Under the pieces are notes generated by a model that saw nothing but the letters and a program-made list of their open reading frames with translations, was not told where the DNA came from and did no database searches. Below, one piece after another: positions 44,357 to 51,899 of a DNA stretch of 64,000 bases (position 1 is its first letter; the number at the start of each line of letters is the position of its first letter). Source of the DNA: Pseudomonas sp. S35 (GTDB taxonomy: Bacteria > Pseudomonadota > Gammaproteobacteria > Pseudomonadales > Pseudomonadaceae); the NCBI RefSeq assembly GCF_009866765.1, contig NZ_CP019431.1, positions 5,848,001-5,912,000 of the forward strand, in the 5' to 3' direction. The position numbers were made by a program, and so were the translations under genes.

Positions 44357-44761
44357 ATGAGTAATCAACTGAAGCGCACCAAGCGAGAAAAGCTCAAAAA
44401 GAAAAAAAACAATATAAACCGTAGCCATCTAAAAACAGAAGTGCACCACGAAAGCACGATAACTCCGGACCATCACGCAATTAGTTTATTTTTAAAGATA
44501 CCATGCCACATAACAAAAATCACCGACATATGCCGCTTCATTGGCTCAAACCTTAAACAGAAGTCTCAAATAAATGAGAAAGACTCAATAATGCAAACTA
44601 TGGCACTAACCGCGTTGTACCTACTAACAAAAGAAACCAATTTCACATCAGAGATACTGGAGTCGGACTTTCGTGCTATTTTAAAGTCCATCAGTAAAAT
44701 TGAAACCATAGTCTCAGCCGCTACGGAAGGATTAGCTGATCCCCAACCAGGCAGCACATAA
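44357..44761 (+). CDS. Small hypothetical cargo protein
   Basis: 134 residues with an AAGGAATTG ribosome site. The N-terminus is extremely basic (KRTKREKLKKKKNN), then a helical acidic domain (DSIMQTMALTALYLLTKETN, LESDFRAILKSISKIETIVSAATEGL). No signal or membrane helix. The basic tail could bind nucleic acid. I do not recognise it. It converges with the HTH gene 38 bases further on. Confidence 0.5.
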   Translation: MSNQLKRTKREKLKKKKNNINRSHLKTEVHHESTITPDHHAISLFLKIPCHITKITDICRFIGSNLKQKSQINEKDSIMQTMALTALYLLTKETNFTSEILESDFRAILKSISKIETIVSAATEGLADPQPGST

Positions 44762-44799
44762 GCCCAAAACCAACTTCGGGACTCTACCCGCTAAAAACA

Positions 44800-45081
44800 T
44801 TAAGCACCTAGAACCTCTACGTGTACATTTAGGCCGATCCTTAAACTCAGCTCGACCAGTTCATCAATATTAAAACTCGCTATATCACCCGCAAGTAGCT
44901 GGTCGTAACGAAGAATATCAATATTAAGCGTTTTCGACGCAACACTACGCGAAACCTTAAAAGCTCGGCACTTTTTAATCATGGCAGACATAATCATATA
45001 GCGAATCTTCATTACTGACGCGGCTCCGGCAGTAGGCTCAATAGCATCCCAAACAGATTCAAACTCTTGATTCAACGACAT
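44800..45081 (-). CDS. XRE-type HTH regulator or antitoxin (HTH_37-like)
   Basis: 93 residues. A strong GAGGGGC ribosome site precedes the ATG. The HTH region is KCRAFKVSRSVASKTLNIDILRYDQLLAG (split here in the text by function: VSRSVASKTLNI is helix 2-3), followed by the dimer part FNIDELVELSLRIGLNVHVEV typical of HigA/HTH_37 antitoxins. The nearest same-strand partner is the GNAT gene 180 bases upstream. It could regulate the recombinases or be an orphan antitoxin. Confidence 0.7.
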   Translation of the reverse strand: MSLNQEFESVWDAIEPTAGAASVMKIRYMIMSAMIKKCRAFKVSRSVASKTLNIDILRYDQLLAGDIASFNIDELVELSLRIGLNVHVEVLGA

Positions 45082-45261
45082 ATTATGCCCCTCATAAAAA
45101 AATAACTACCGAAAACTTAAAGCCTGCAAGAGTGGAAATAGAATATTCAATCGGGCATTTTTGCAAGTGTGCACCTACCCTCTCGCATGATCTGTTTCAA
45201 TACGTTCAAATCAGCCCACCTCAAATTAAACTATCAAGAGAGCTTTCACCTTGGAATAATT

Positions 45262-45780
45262 TTATCTTATGAGAATTCTTGTACCCTCATCGCCGGTATC
45301 CTTATGGGTAAAGCCGCGTTTAATAAACATTTTAAACATCACCTCCGAGGCCGTATGACACCTTGCCATCAAAAGTCCACGGTAATCCGCAAAATTCCTC
45401 AAAACCTCATCTAGCAAAGCTGAACCATGTCCATGGCCTTGAAAGTCTTCGGATATAGCCATCATCCAAATTTCCGTACCCTTGGATTCATAAATTGAGC
45501 TATTAATCAAGAATCCGACAGGAGTTCCTTCGTTATGATAGACAACACCATACGCTGGCTTGCGTGCATCTAGACGCTGTTTTTTTGTTAAAATCGAACG
45601 CAAATTTAACTTAAGACCTTTGGAGCCTTCCGGAGTAAGAAACGCCTCAGAAAAATGTCCACGCTCCGAGCCGGAAATTATCAACCTGTATATAAAATCC
45701 AGATCCTTTTCTTCCGCATTTCTAAAACTAAACCCATTAGCCGGAACAATAACGTCGACTTGATTCATTTTTTTTGACAT
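45262..45780 (-). CDS. GNAT-family N-acetyltransferase
   Basis: 172 residues from MSKKMNQVDVIV (45780), chosen for the AAGGATT ribosome site; the frame is open for 31 codons upstream. GNAT features: FRNAEEKDLDFIYRLI at the start, IWMMAISEDFQGHGHGSALLDEVL (acetyl-CoA pyrophosphate loop Q-G-H-G-H-G), and a C-terminal MFKMFIKRGFTHK. Could be a tRNA-acetylating toxin paired with the HTH protein downstream, but the 180-base gap and lack of overlap are unusual for such pairs. A self-standing metabolite or protein acetyltransferase is the alternative. Confidence 0.75.
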   Translation of the reverse strand: MSKKMNQVDVIVPANGFSFRNAEEKDLDFIYRLIISGSERGHFSEAFLTPEGSKGLKLNLRSILTKKQRLDARKPAYGVVYHNEGTPVGFLINSSIYESKGTEIWMMAISEDFQGHGHGSALLDEVLRNFADYRGLLMARCHTASEVMFKMFIKRGFTHKDTGDEGTRILIR

Positions 45781-45908
45781 AGAATCCTTGGCTCCCATCC
45801 TAAAGCACGCATTAAACCATCTTACAGCTACCGCCCTGAGCATTTGCATATGACTTTTCAGAAGCTCACCCACTCACCGAACATTTATCAATTTAATCGC
45901 TATCAAAG

Positions 45909-46349
45909 CTAAAGCAAATAAAATTTAGTGATTTCACGGTCTACCCCAGCAAGTGGGGTATTCAGATACTCTTTTGTCAGTCCCTTTAAGTAAGCGTTGT
46001 AGGCCCAGGTCACATACTGTTCAAGAAGCCTTTCGTTCTCGGCCCTCAAACGAACATTTTCAGCCTCTAACCGATTAGTACGCTGTATAAAGGCGTCAAG
46101 CTCTGCAGCAGACAGTTTTCGACGATACTTAGAGGTGCTTATCTTACTAATACGCGCCTTGGTAACCTGGTACGCTATTTTTATACGCGCTCGCTTATCG
46201 AGGGCCTGCCGCGTGTAGCGCACACGTAATCGTTTCTGAATTGCTTCAATCAGTAGATCCCAAGTAAGCTTGCCTGACCAGCCATCCAACATACCCACGA
46301 TGAGGGCAATGGCATCATCATCGAGGTTCTTTCCCCGCGTTTTAGTCAT
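45909..46349 (-). CDS. Small coiled-coil accessory protein of the recombinase module (TnpC/GmtX-like)
   Basis: 146 residues. Basic N-terminal half with a helical DNA-binding-like region (WDLLIEAIQKRLRVRYTRQ, KARIKIAYQVTKARI) and a clear coiled coil at about 85-112 (LDAFIQRTNRLEAENVRLRAEN). Gene size and position after the third recombinase match TnpC of Tn554-type elements (125 residues, helps excision/orientation) and the small protein of other recombinase-in-trio islands. Its ATG overlaps the 690-codon recombinase by 8 bases. Probably assists strand exchange or specificity. Confidence 0.65.
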   Translation of the reverse strand: MTKTRGKNLDDDAIALIVGMLDGWSGKLTWDLLIEAIQKRLRVRYTRQALDKRARIKIAYQVTKARISKISTSKYRRKLSAAELDAFIQRTNRLEAENVRLRAENERLLEQYVTWAYNAYLKGLTKEYLNTPLAGVDREITKFYLL

Positions 46350-48408
46350 TCTCCCTCCCTTTCAAACTAGGGCGGTCGACATTTCCCACAAGGTCTGTCG
46401 CCGATTGGCGGTCCACCGCGCCCCTGTCTTCTAGCGCTTGCTCAATGCCCCATGAAACAACGGGGATATCGGCTAGCTGAATGACAGAGCCAGCTGGGAC
46501 AGCTGGGTTATCAAGAATATCTGTTAGCTGCGTAAGACGTTGTACAGTCTTCTTGTGGTGCTCCATCCAACGGTCAGCGCCGTAATAACCTTTAATCACG
46601 GCCTCTTCAGAATGCGCTAGCAATTGCTGAGCATCCTGTAACCGACGCCTTACCTTCTTGGATTTAATTTCGTCTCCCTTCACGCATACATGCTCGTTGC
46701 AGTTGATGCAGTCAGCATGTCTGTCGCAAGGCATCATCGTGTAGTCATGGACGCAGAATCCAAAGTCCGTCGTATGAGCTGTTGGAATTTTAAGCCGTGC
46801 AAACTCATCTCGTGAAATCGGGATATTCATCGGCAGCTTTGCCAGAGGGCCGAGCATAAGGTGCTCGTCGCCAACGGACTCGCGAATCCTCGCCACCATT
46901 TGATCTGCGCTCACATGATCATAAACCTCATTCTGACGGACGTCTAAGCGCCCTGACCACTTCGCAATGTCCAACTGACTCATGCCCCCCGCCTGCGCCA
47001 GGGTATTCAGGTAGTGACGGAACTGATGGGTAGATACTCGAATTTGACTGCCGTCTGGCTCAACGAAACCAAGGCGCTCAAACATCGACTCAAAGCCATG
47101 CTGACTTCTGGTACCGAGTGCGGTATTCACCTGATTGATACCGACCGGCTCTATGACACAGCCAAATGTGCCTTTTGCAGAGTGAAGTTCGTTACGCCGC
47201 ACCACGATGAGCGCGTCCGAGTACTTGAGCCCCACCTCCGCGTTCAACAAGGGAAACCCAGATGGAAGCTGCGCTATTGCGGCTTTTTCGACATCAGAAA
47301 ATCGCGCACAAACGCCGCTATCGTTCTTAACTAACAACACATTATTTGCGGAGCACCATAGCCTCGCAAATGAATCCGCTCCGTGATCAAGCAAAATCAC
47401 TTGTTGAACTTCATCCATTGTCAGCAGCTCTTGGCTTCTAAGGTGCTCCAAATCCTGGAGTAAATACAGCCTTTCAGGATTCAGCTCGTACCATTGAGCA
47501 ATACGACGAGCAGGTTCCGTCAAACACCTAATTTTGGCGATTGCCTCAGCGACAACGGGAGCCATCGAGGGAATAATCCACTTAACCATTGGATCGGCCC
47601 CCTTAGCCGATTGCCACCGCAGGCCGTAGGCATCGTTACCTCCTGAAGTTTTGTCACGAACCTCACAGTTCTCGGCAAGTAGTAACACCTCATTGATGCG
47701 ATCCGGAGCAGAACAGAGAATGGCGGCAATCGACGAAAACAGTACGTCTTTTGGGTGGGTTGCGATGCGAAACGTCTCAGGAAGCGCTTCCAATGCGGCC
47801 TGCGATGGCATTTTTTCGTTACGGCGCTTGTCAAACTCCCGCCCCACACGGACGGTATCGAGCGGACGTTTGATAGGGCTACGCCACAACAGTGGAATTG
47901 CTATCAGACGATGTTCTGACATGAACTTAGCAATTAACTCAAGCTGAGAACCAACCCGATAGGCCGTAGATTCTGAAAGCCGCTCAGCGATAGATCGCGC
48001 AGCTCGATTAAACGTATCGCCATCCACCATCACAGGAACCAAGTGACCGCTAGTCCTAAGGGCAGCATAAAGAGCGCGCAGCGCAGTGACGCGAAAAGCA
48101 GGATTCTTCGTCGGTCGCATACCTTGCATGTATCGGACGTAAGCCTTGGCAAACGAAACAAACGGCTCAGCCATCTGAGTTGGTAGTATGTCGTCTACCG
48201 TATCTTGAGTAGAGAAGTAGACGCGGACCCGCTTCTTCCCATGCCCCTTCAACTGCGTCGTGTTGGTTACGTCCCAAGCCATATCATCAAAATTCAGATC
48301 GGCACCGAAAATGGTGAGCTGCGATCTGCACATAGTGACGAACGCGGCTAAGTTCGCTGAAGCATTTATCTCGGCCTTTGGCGTGAATACTGCGATATCA
48401 ACAGACAT
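46342..48408 (-). CDS. Tyrosine recombinase 3 of the module (TnpB-like, large)
   Basis: 688 residues from the ATG at 48408, six bases after an AAGGAGG site (an ATG at 48414 is too close to it). The catalytic domain has an Arg in ILCSAPDRINEVLLLA (about 235), the HxxR box RVSTHQFRHYLNTLAQ (about 455) and WSGRLDVRQNEVYDH. A C-terminal cysteine/histidine cluster CVHDYTMMPCDRHADCINCNEHVC (about 545-568) probably binds zinc. It is far larger than phage integrases, consistent with the TnpB class of Tn554-like and trio elements. Overlaps its neighbours by 11 and 8 bases. Confidence 0.8.
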   Translation of the reverse strand: MSVDIAVFTPKAEINASANLAAFVTMCRSQLTIFGADLNFDDMAWDVTNTTQLKGHGKKRVRVYFSTQDTVDDILPTQMAEPFVSFAKAYVRYMQGMRPTKNPAFRVTALRALYAALRTSGHLVPVMVDGDTFNRAARSIAERLSESTAYRVGSQLELIAKFMSEHRLIAIPLLWRSPIKRPLDTVRVGREFDKRRNEKMPSQAALEALPETFRIATHPKDVLFSSIAAILCSAPDRINEVLLLAENCEVRDKTSGGNDAYGLRWQSAKGADPMVKWIIPSMAPVVAEAIAKIRCLTEPARRIAQWYELNPERLYLLQDLEHLRSQELLTMDEVQQVILLDHGADSFARLWCSANNVLLVKNDSGVCARFSDVEKAAIAQLPSGFPLLNAEVGLKYSDALIVVRRNELHSAKGTFGCVIEPVGINQVNTALGTRSQHGFESMFERLGFVEPDGSQIRVSTHQFRHYLNTLAQAGGMSQLDIAKWSGRLDVRQNEVYDHVSADQMVARIRESVGDEHLMLGPLAKLPMNIPISRDEFARLKIPTAHTTDFGFCVHDYTMMPCDRHADCINCNEHVCVKGDEIKSKKVRRRLQDAQQLLAHSEEAVIKGYYGADRWMEHHKKTVQRLTQLTDILDNPAVPAGSVIQLADIPVVSWGIEQALEDRGAVDRQSATDLVGNVDRPSLKGREND

Positions 48409-49963
48409 CACCATCCTCCTTCCGAGTTTCCCGAATTTGTCTTACCACCTCAGCAACGGCAAGAATCGTTCGATCATTTATGGTTGCAATTCGAGTATCG
48501 ACTTCCGACATTAACCGATCACGCTCGGAAACTAGGTACTCCAGTACCGCTTCGTGAGGGCCATCAATCCACGCTTGAAAGCTCTTACAGGTGTAGCAAG
48601 CAATTGGGGCCATAAAACCGCACGAACCACAGCGACTGCAGTTACCCATTGGCTTCATGCTTGCGTCGAAACTGGGGTCAACTATGCGACTTCTAGGGTC
48701 ATCGCCACGGATTGCCACCGACTCGTCACTGATGATGACGCCGGCAAAAGCATGAGCCAGGGGTGCCATGTGAAGCGCTATAGCTTGGTCAAGTCGCTCA
48801 ACGATCTCCGGCGTTGCTTTCACATAAACACCAACATTCTGCGTATCACTGTGGTCGAGCAGTTCAGCGATGATGAGCTCCCCGTGCCCTTCCCGTGCAG
48901 CGGATGTAGCAACCGTATGTCGTAGCCTTTTTGATGTGACCTTAATCAGTTCCCCTGTGCGTTCAGAGTGCACCTGCAGCGCACTGAACACTGACTTAAC
49001 TCTGCGTCCGATCGCCTCAGGTGATGAATGATGATGGAAATTTGGACGAGCACAACTCATTGAGTTCTTTTTGGGAAACAAAGGAGCTTGCGACGGGGTA
49101 TCCAGGAACCCTCTTTTATCCTTGAATATCTCCAAGATACTGCTCGCATGGGAAACTAGGAGCTTCCCTATGCTTGGCGTTATCAAACGGTCCTTGAACT
49201 GCTCCCGCCGTGCCCCGGCAGTGGCTTGTTTAACCCGTGGAACTCTCAGCACGTATTCCTGGCGCCCATCGGACTTATCTATTTCACTTACATCACAAAC
49301 CTTGAGCATTGCAAACTGAATGTTCCTCTGCCCCAAGAGCAAACAGAGCCAAGCTAAAAGGTAGTCATCGAGAGGAATCCTGCCAACGGCAAAGGCATCA
49401 TTTAGTGCCGCGTGCACAGCAGAACGTTCAACGTCCGTAAGAGGTCCTTTAAGAGGGTCCATGGTCAGGACGGCAGTTCCTTTGCGGACTCCTTTAAGGC
49501 GAACGCTATTTAGGAAACGAACGGCGTCGCCCGTTACACCTGGCGCTCCAAGGCGGTACCACTTCTTGAGGAAAGCCCTCAAGCCCCCCAACTTCCACTC
49601 GCTATCGGAGCTCAACGATGCTCTATAAGTAACAAGAATTGGTGCGTCAATTTCATCTACCAATCGCTTCCGACCAGTAGCTATCGACGCCAATAAAACC
49701 CTCAGGTTTTCGAATATGGCTGCGACGGTCGCTGCTTCAGTGTTCTCGGCGTACCAGATCAAGGGGATCTTTACAGCCTCAACAAACCCCTCTGTTGCAT
49801 ACTCATTCAATCTGCTGAAGTTCACGCAAATTGCACTGAGGCCATCGTGGAACGTCCAGCGTTTTCCACTTGGATCGAAGATTGCCCCGCTTAGAGTATT
49901 CACGATGGGCGGAAGCCTGTGGTGGCCAGGAAGACGGGAGGGTAAGACAGCTTCTTCAGTCAT
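48398..49963 (-). CDS. Tyrosine recombinase 2 of the module
   Basis: 521 residues. Catalytic-domain elements: LLLGQRNIQFAMLKVCDV (Arg I, about 205), LRVPRVKQ (Lys), TSKRLRHTVATSAAREGH (box II) and LLDHSDTQNVGVYVKAT with the nucleophile Tyr. A zinc-ribbon-like CSRCGSCGFMAPIACYTCKSF follows at about 453-473. The ATG overlaps recombinase 1 by 8 bases. In trio elements all three recombinases are required or assumed to act together. Confidence 0.8.
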   Translation of the reverse strand: MTEEAVLPSRLPGHHRLPPIVNTLSGAIFDPSGKRWTFHDGLSAICVNFSRLNEYATEGFVEAVKIPLIWYAENTEAATVAAIFENLRVLLASIATGRKRLVDEIDAPILVTYRASLSSDSEWKLGGLRAFLKKWYRLGAPGVTGDAVRFLNSVRLKGVRKGTAVLTMDPLKGPLTDVERSAVHAALNDAFAVGRIPLDDYLLAWLCLLLGQRNIQFAMLKVCDVSEIDKSDGRQEYVLRVPRVKQATAGARREQFKDRLITPSIGKLLVSHASSILEIFKDKRGFLDTPSQAPLFPKKNSMSCARPNFHHHSSPEAIGRRVKSVFSALQVHSERTGELIKVTSKRLRHTVATSAAREGHGELIIAELLDHSDTQNVGVYVKATPEIVERLDQAIALHMAPLAHAFAGVIISDESVAIRGDDPRSRIVDPSFDASMKPMGNCSRCGSCGFMAPIACYTCKSFQAWIDGPHEAVLEYLVSERDRLMSEVDTRIATINDRTILAVAEVVRQIRETRKEDGDVC

Positions 49964-51242
49964 TATTCCCCCAACCTTCTGTCTGCTTAGCCTGCATTTC
50001 TAGAGACACCTGTTGAGCTTTTAGTCGAACGTGTCGCCGAGTGTATTGCCCAGCGGTTTTCGAGGTCGGCGACCACCCCATCAAGAACGAGCGCATACGC
50101 TCTTCTTCGGAGCCAGAAACCTTTACGCTATCCATCGTTTCCGAGAAACGATCATTCCACGTGTGGCGCAGAACATGTGGAGTCACAGCATTGAACTCTC
50201 CTTGGAAGGCATCCCGAAGTGAGGCGAAAACAGCATTCACGGCACTTAGCGACAGGGGTGCCCCTGTGCCCATGGCGACGAACAGAAATGGGTGCCGCCT
50301 TGCACCTTCAGTGCTTCGGCGTGTATTGGTTATATATTCATGCGTCAGCCTACAAAGACCTGGGGATAGCGGGATCTTTCGGTCGCGCGTCTTCACCAAT
50401 GGTTGGTTTTTTCGGGGGTCCTCCGGGTCATCTGCCCGTCTGGCAACAGTCAGCTCTTCCGACTGGAAGTTGATATCGGGAATTTTTACGTTCAGAAGTT
50501 CGCCGCGACGTAGCCCGAGTTCGTAAAACCAACGAATCAGAACGGAATTCCGAACACGCGTGCCTTCCCCATCCCAGGGGTTCTCAGGTGACTCTGGCGA
50601 CGTGACACTTAGGAGTTTCTCGGCCACCTCAGGGGGAAGCCCTTCCCGCTGTCCAATCGTGTTACGGCCCTTGTGACGCGGAAGTCGCGCATCCAGAGAA
50701 TCCTTGCAACACGTCCATTCACTCCAAAGTCGCTCGCCATCAGTTGCACCCGAGTGATAGCGAGTCATGCGGTATCTCACGAGCCAATCAAGATAGTTCC
50801 TGATGACCCGAATACGGTTAGCTGCGGTATGACCCGCCACTTCAGTTGGTGCAAATTGTCGTTGAACAAGGCGCACACTTTCAGCGGCGCTTCTACGAGT
50901 GGATTTATGGGAAGGAGGAATTAAATTGCACTTCAGTTGATCAGCGACAGGTCGCCTACAGTGTCGAACGAGCTCATCCAACTCGCTCAGACGAAAAACA
51001 CTTCCCTCTCGAATCCGCTGTTCAATATCAATCTGACTCGAGTCAAGGAATAGCTGCAATATCATGATTGACCTCAATACCTGGTCAATCGTATTGCTCG
51101 CTCTGTTAGTAGCTCGAATTTCACTGAGCACGTAGACAGAGGGTTCGAACAAGGGCGCGCCGGTAGCAAGTGCAATCAGCACTGGCAAGCGCTCGCCTGA
51201 GCTCAAGACAATCTTCTTTACCGCATACGGGTTCAGAGCCAT
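49956..51242 (-). CDS. Tyrosine recombinase 1 of the module (RitA/TnpA/GmtY-like)
   Basis: 428 residues from MALNPYAVKKIVLSSGERLPV (51242). Catalytic residues: Arg in YELGLRRGELLNVKI (about 240), Lys in VKTRDRKIPLSPG, HxxR in TPHVLRHTWNDRF (about 360), then GWSPTSKTAGQYTRRH with the Tyr. The start codon is embedded in element end A (CATTTGTTTAC...), so the recombination/regulatory site covers the 5' end of its own gene. The same Met-Ala-Leu-Asn start survives at 31289 in the short unit, without the rest. First gene of the four-gene overlapping module. Confidence 0.85.
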   Translation of the reverse strand: MALNPYAVKKIVLSSGERLPVLIALATGAPLFEPSVYVLSEIRATNRASNTIDQVLRSIMILQLFLDSSQIDIEQRIREGSVFRLSELDELVRHCRRPVADQLKCNLIPPSHKSTRRSAAESVRLVQRQFAPTEVAGHTAANRIRVIRNYLDWLVRYRMTRYHSGATDGERLWSEWTCCKDSLDARLPRHKGRNTIGQREGLPPEVAEKLLSVTSPESPENPWDGEGTRVRNSVLIRWFYELGLRRGELLNVKIPDINFQSEELTVARRADDPEDPRKNQPLVKTRDRKIPLSPGLCRLTHEYITNTRRSTEGARRHPFLFVAMGTGAPLSLSAVNAVFASLRDAFQGEFNAVTPHVLRHTWNDRFSETMDSVKVSGSEEERMRSFLMGWSPTSKTAGQYTRRHVRLKAQQVSLEMQAKQTEGWGNND

Positions 51243-51343
51243 TTGTTTACACCTACGCAAGGTAAACGCTTAACAAATGTAGCTCTAACTCCGAAAAAAT
51301 CTGTAACCAATAAAAAAGCGAAGCCAAATCAATGGCTTCGCTT
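51237..51343. repeat. Element end A, copy 2 (right end of island)
   Basis: Same sequence type as 31284-31390. GTTTAC (51245-51250), 11 bases, GTAAAC (51262-51267), inside outer arms CATTTGTT (51240-51247) and AACAAATG (51272-51279). About 30 bases later comes AACCAATAAAAAAG and the hairpin. The dyad looks like a binding site for the recombinases. Confidence 0.8.
51311..51343 (-). terminator. Intrinsic terminator after ssb, supplied by element end A
   Basis: On the minus strand AAGCGAAGCC, loop ATTGATTT, GGCTTCGCTT and then TTTTATT. The stem is a perfect 10 bp. It lies 32 bases after the ssb stop. Because the related hairpin also occurs at the internal junction (31364-31390), the sequence belongs at least partly to the element rather than to the core genome. 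Confidence 0.8.
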
Positions 51344-51374
51344 CAGACGTTGTCACTTCTTATCTAGCTGTTTT

Positions 51375-51890
51375 TCAGAACGGGATATCGTCATCAAAGC
51401 TGTCGAAGTCCGGAGCCGGCTGCGGAGCGGCCTGCTGGGGCGCTGGACGCGACTCACGCTGTGGCTGCTGGCTTGGCTGTGGACGCGACTGCTGTGGACG
51501 TGGCGCCGAGTTGGACATGCCGCCTTGGCCCTGTTGGTCGCCCTGTGGACGGCCGCCCAGCAGTTGCATGGTGCCTTGCATGTCGACCACGATTTCAGTG
51601 GTGTAACGCTTGATACCGTCTTTTTCCCACTCGCGGGTTTGCAGTTTGCCTTCGATGTAGACCTGCGAACCTTTGCGCAGGTATTCACCGGCGATCTCTG
51701 CGACTTTGCCGAACATCGACACACGGTGCCATTCGGTTTTTTCGACTTTCTGACCGGTTTGCTTGTCGGTCCACTGTTCGCTGGTCGCCAGACTCAGGTT
51801 GGTCACGGCGTTACCGTTAGGCAAGTAGCGAACTTCGGGATCCTGGCCGCATGTACCGACCAATATGACTTTGTTAACCCCACGGGCCAT
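51375..51890 (-). CDS. ssb: Single-stranded DNA-binding protein
   Basis: 171 residues. The OB-fold starts [23 protein letters not shown] and includes [21 protein letters not shown]; a Gln/Pro/Arg-rich linker (about 115-160) leads to the acidic tip DSFDDDIPF that docks SSB partners. It coats single-stranded DNA in replication and repair. It follows the MFS gene by 9 bases. The glycine-to-cysteine change in VGTCGQDPE (usually GxLG or GNLG) is a small deviation. Confidence 0.95.
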   Translation of the reverse strand: MARGVNKVILVGTCGQDPEVRYLPNGNAVTNLSLATSEQWTDKQTGQKVEKTEWHRVSMFGKVAEIAGEYLRKGSQVYIEGKLQTREWEKDGIKRYTTEIVVDMQGTMQLLGGRPQGDQQGQGGMSNSAPRPQQSRPQPSQQPQRESRPAPQQAAPQPAPDFDSFDDDIPF

Positions 51891-51899
51891 AACGTTCTC

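Larger units (their letters stand above)
28728..51343. mobile_element. Genomic island of two tandem integrative units between tam and ssb
   Basis: The segment is bounded by terminator hairpins (28693-28727 and 51311-51343) and interrupts otherwise conserved core genes. Repeated end sequences (type B at 28755 and 31411, type A at 31284 and 51237) divide it into a short unit of about 2.7 kb and a long unit of about 20 kb. The long unit carries a four-gene recombinase module at its right edge and defence-type cargo. Base composition of most cargo is AT-richer than the flanks. Exact crossover points cannot be fixed by eye. Confidence 0.8.

Noticed and set aside
28728..51343. CRISPR array within the island
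   Set aside because: No regularly spaced direct repeats; the only repeats are the element ends.
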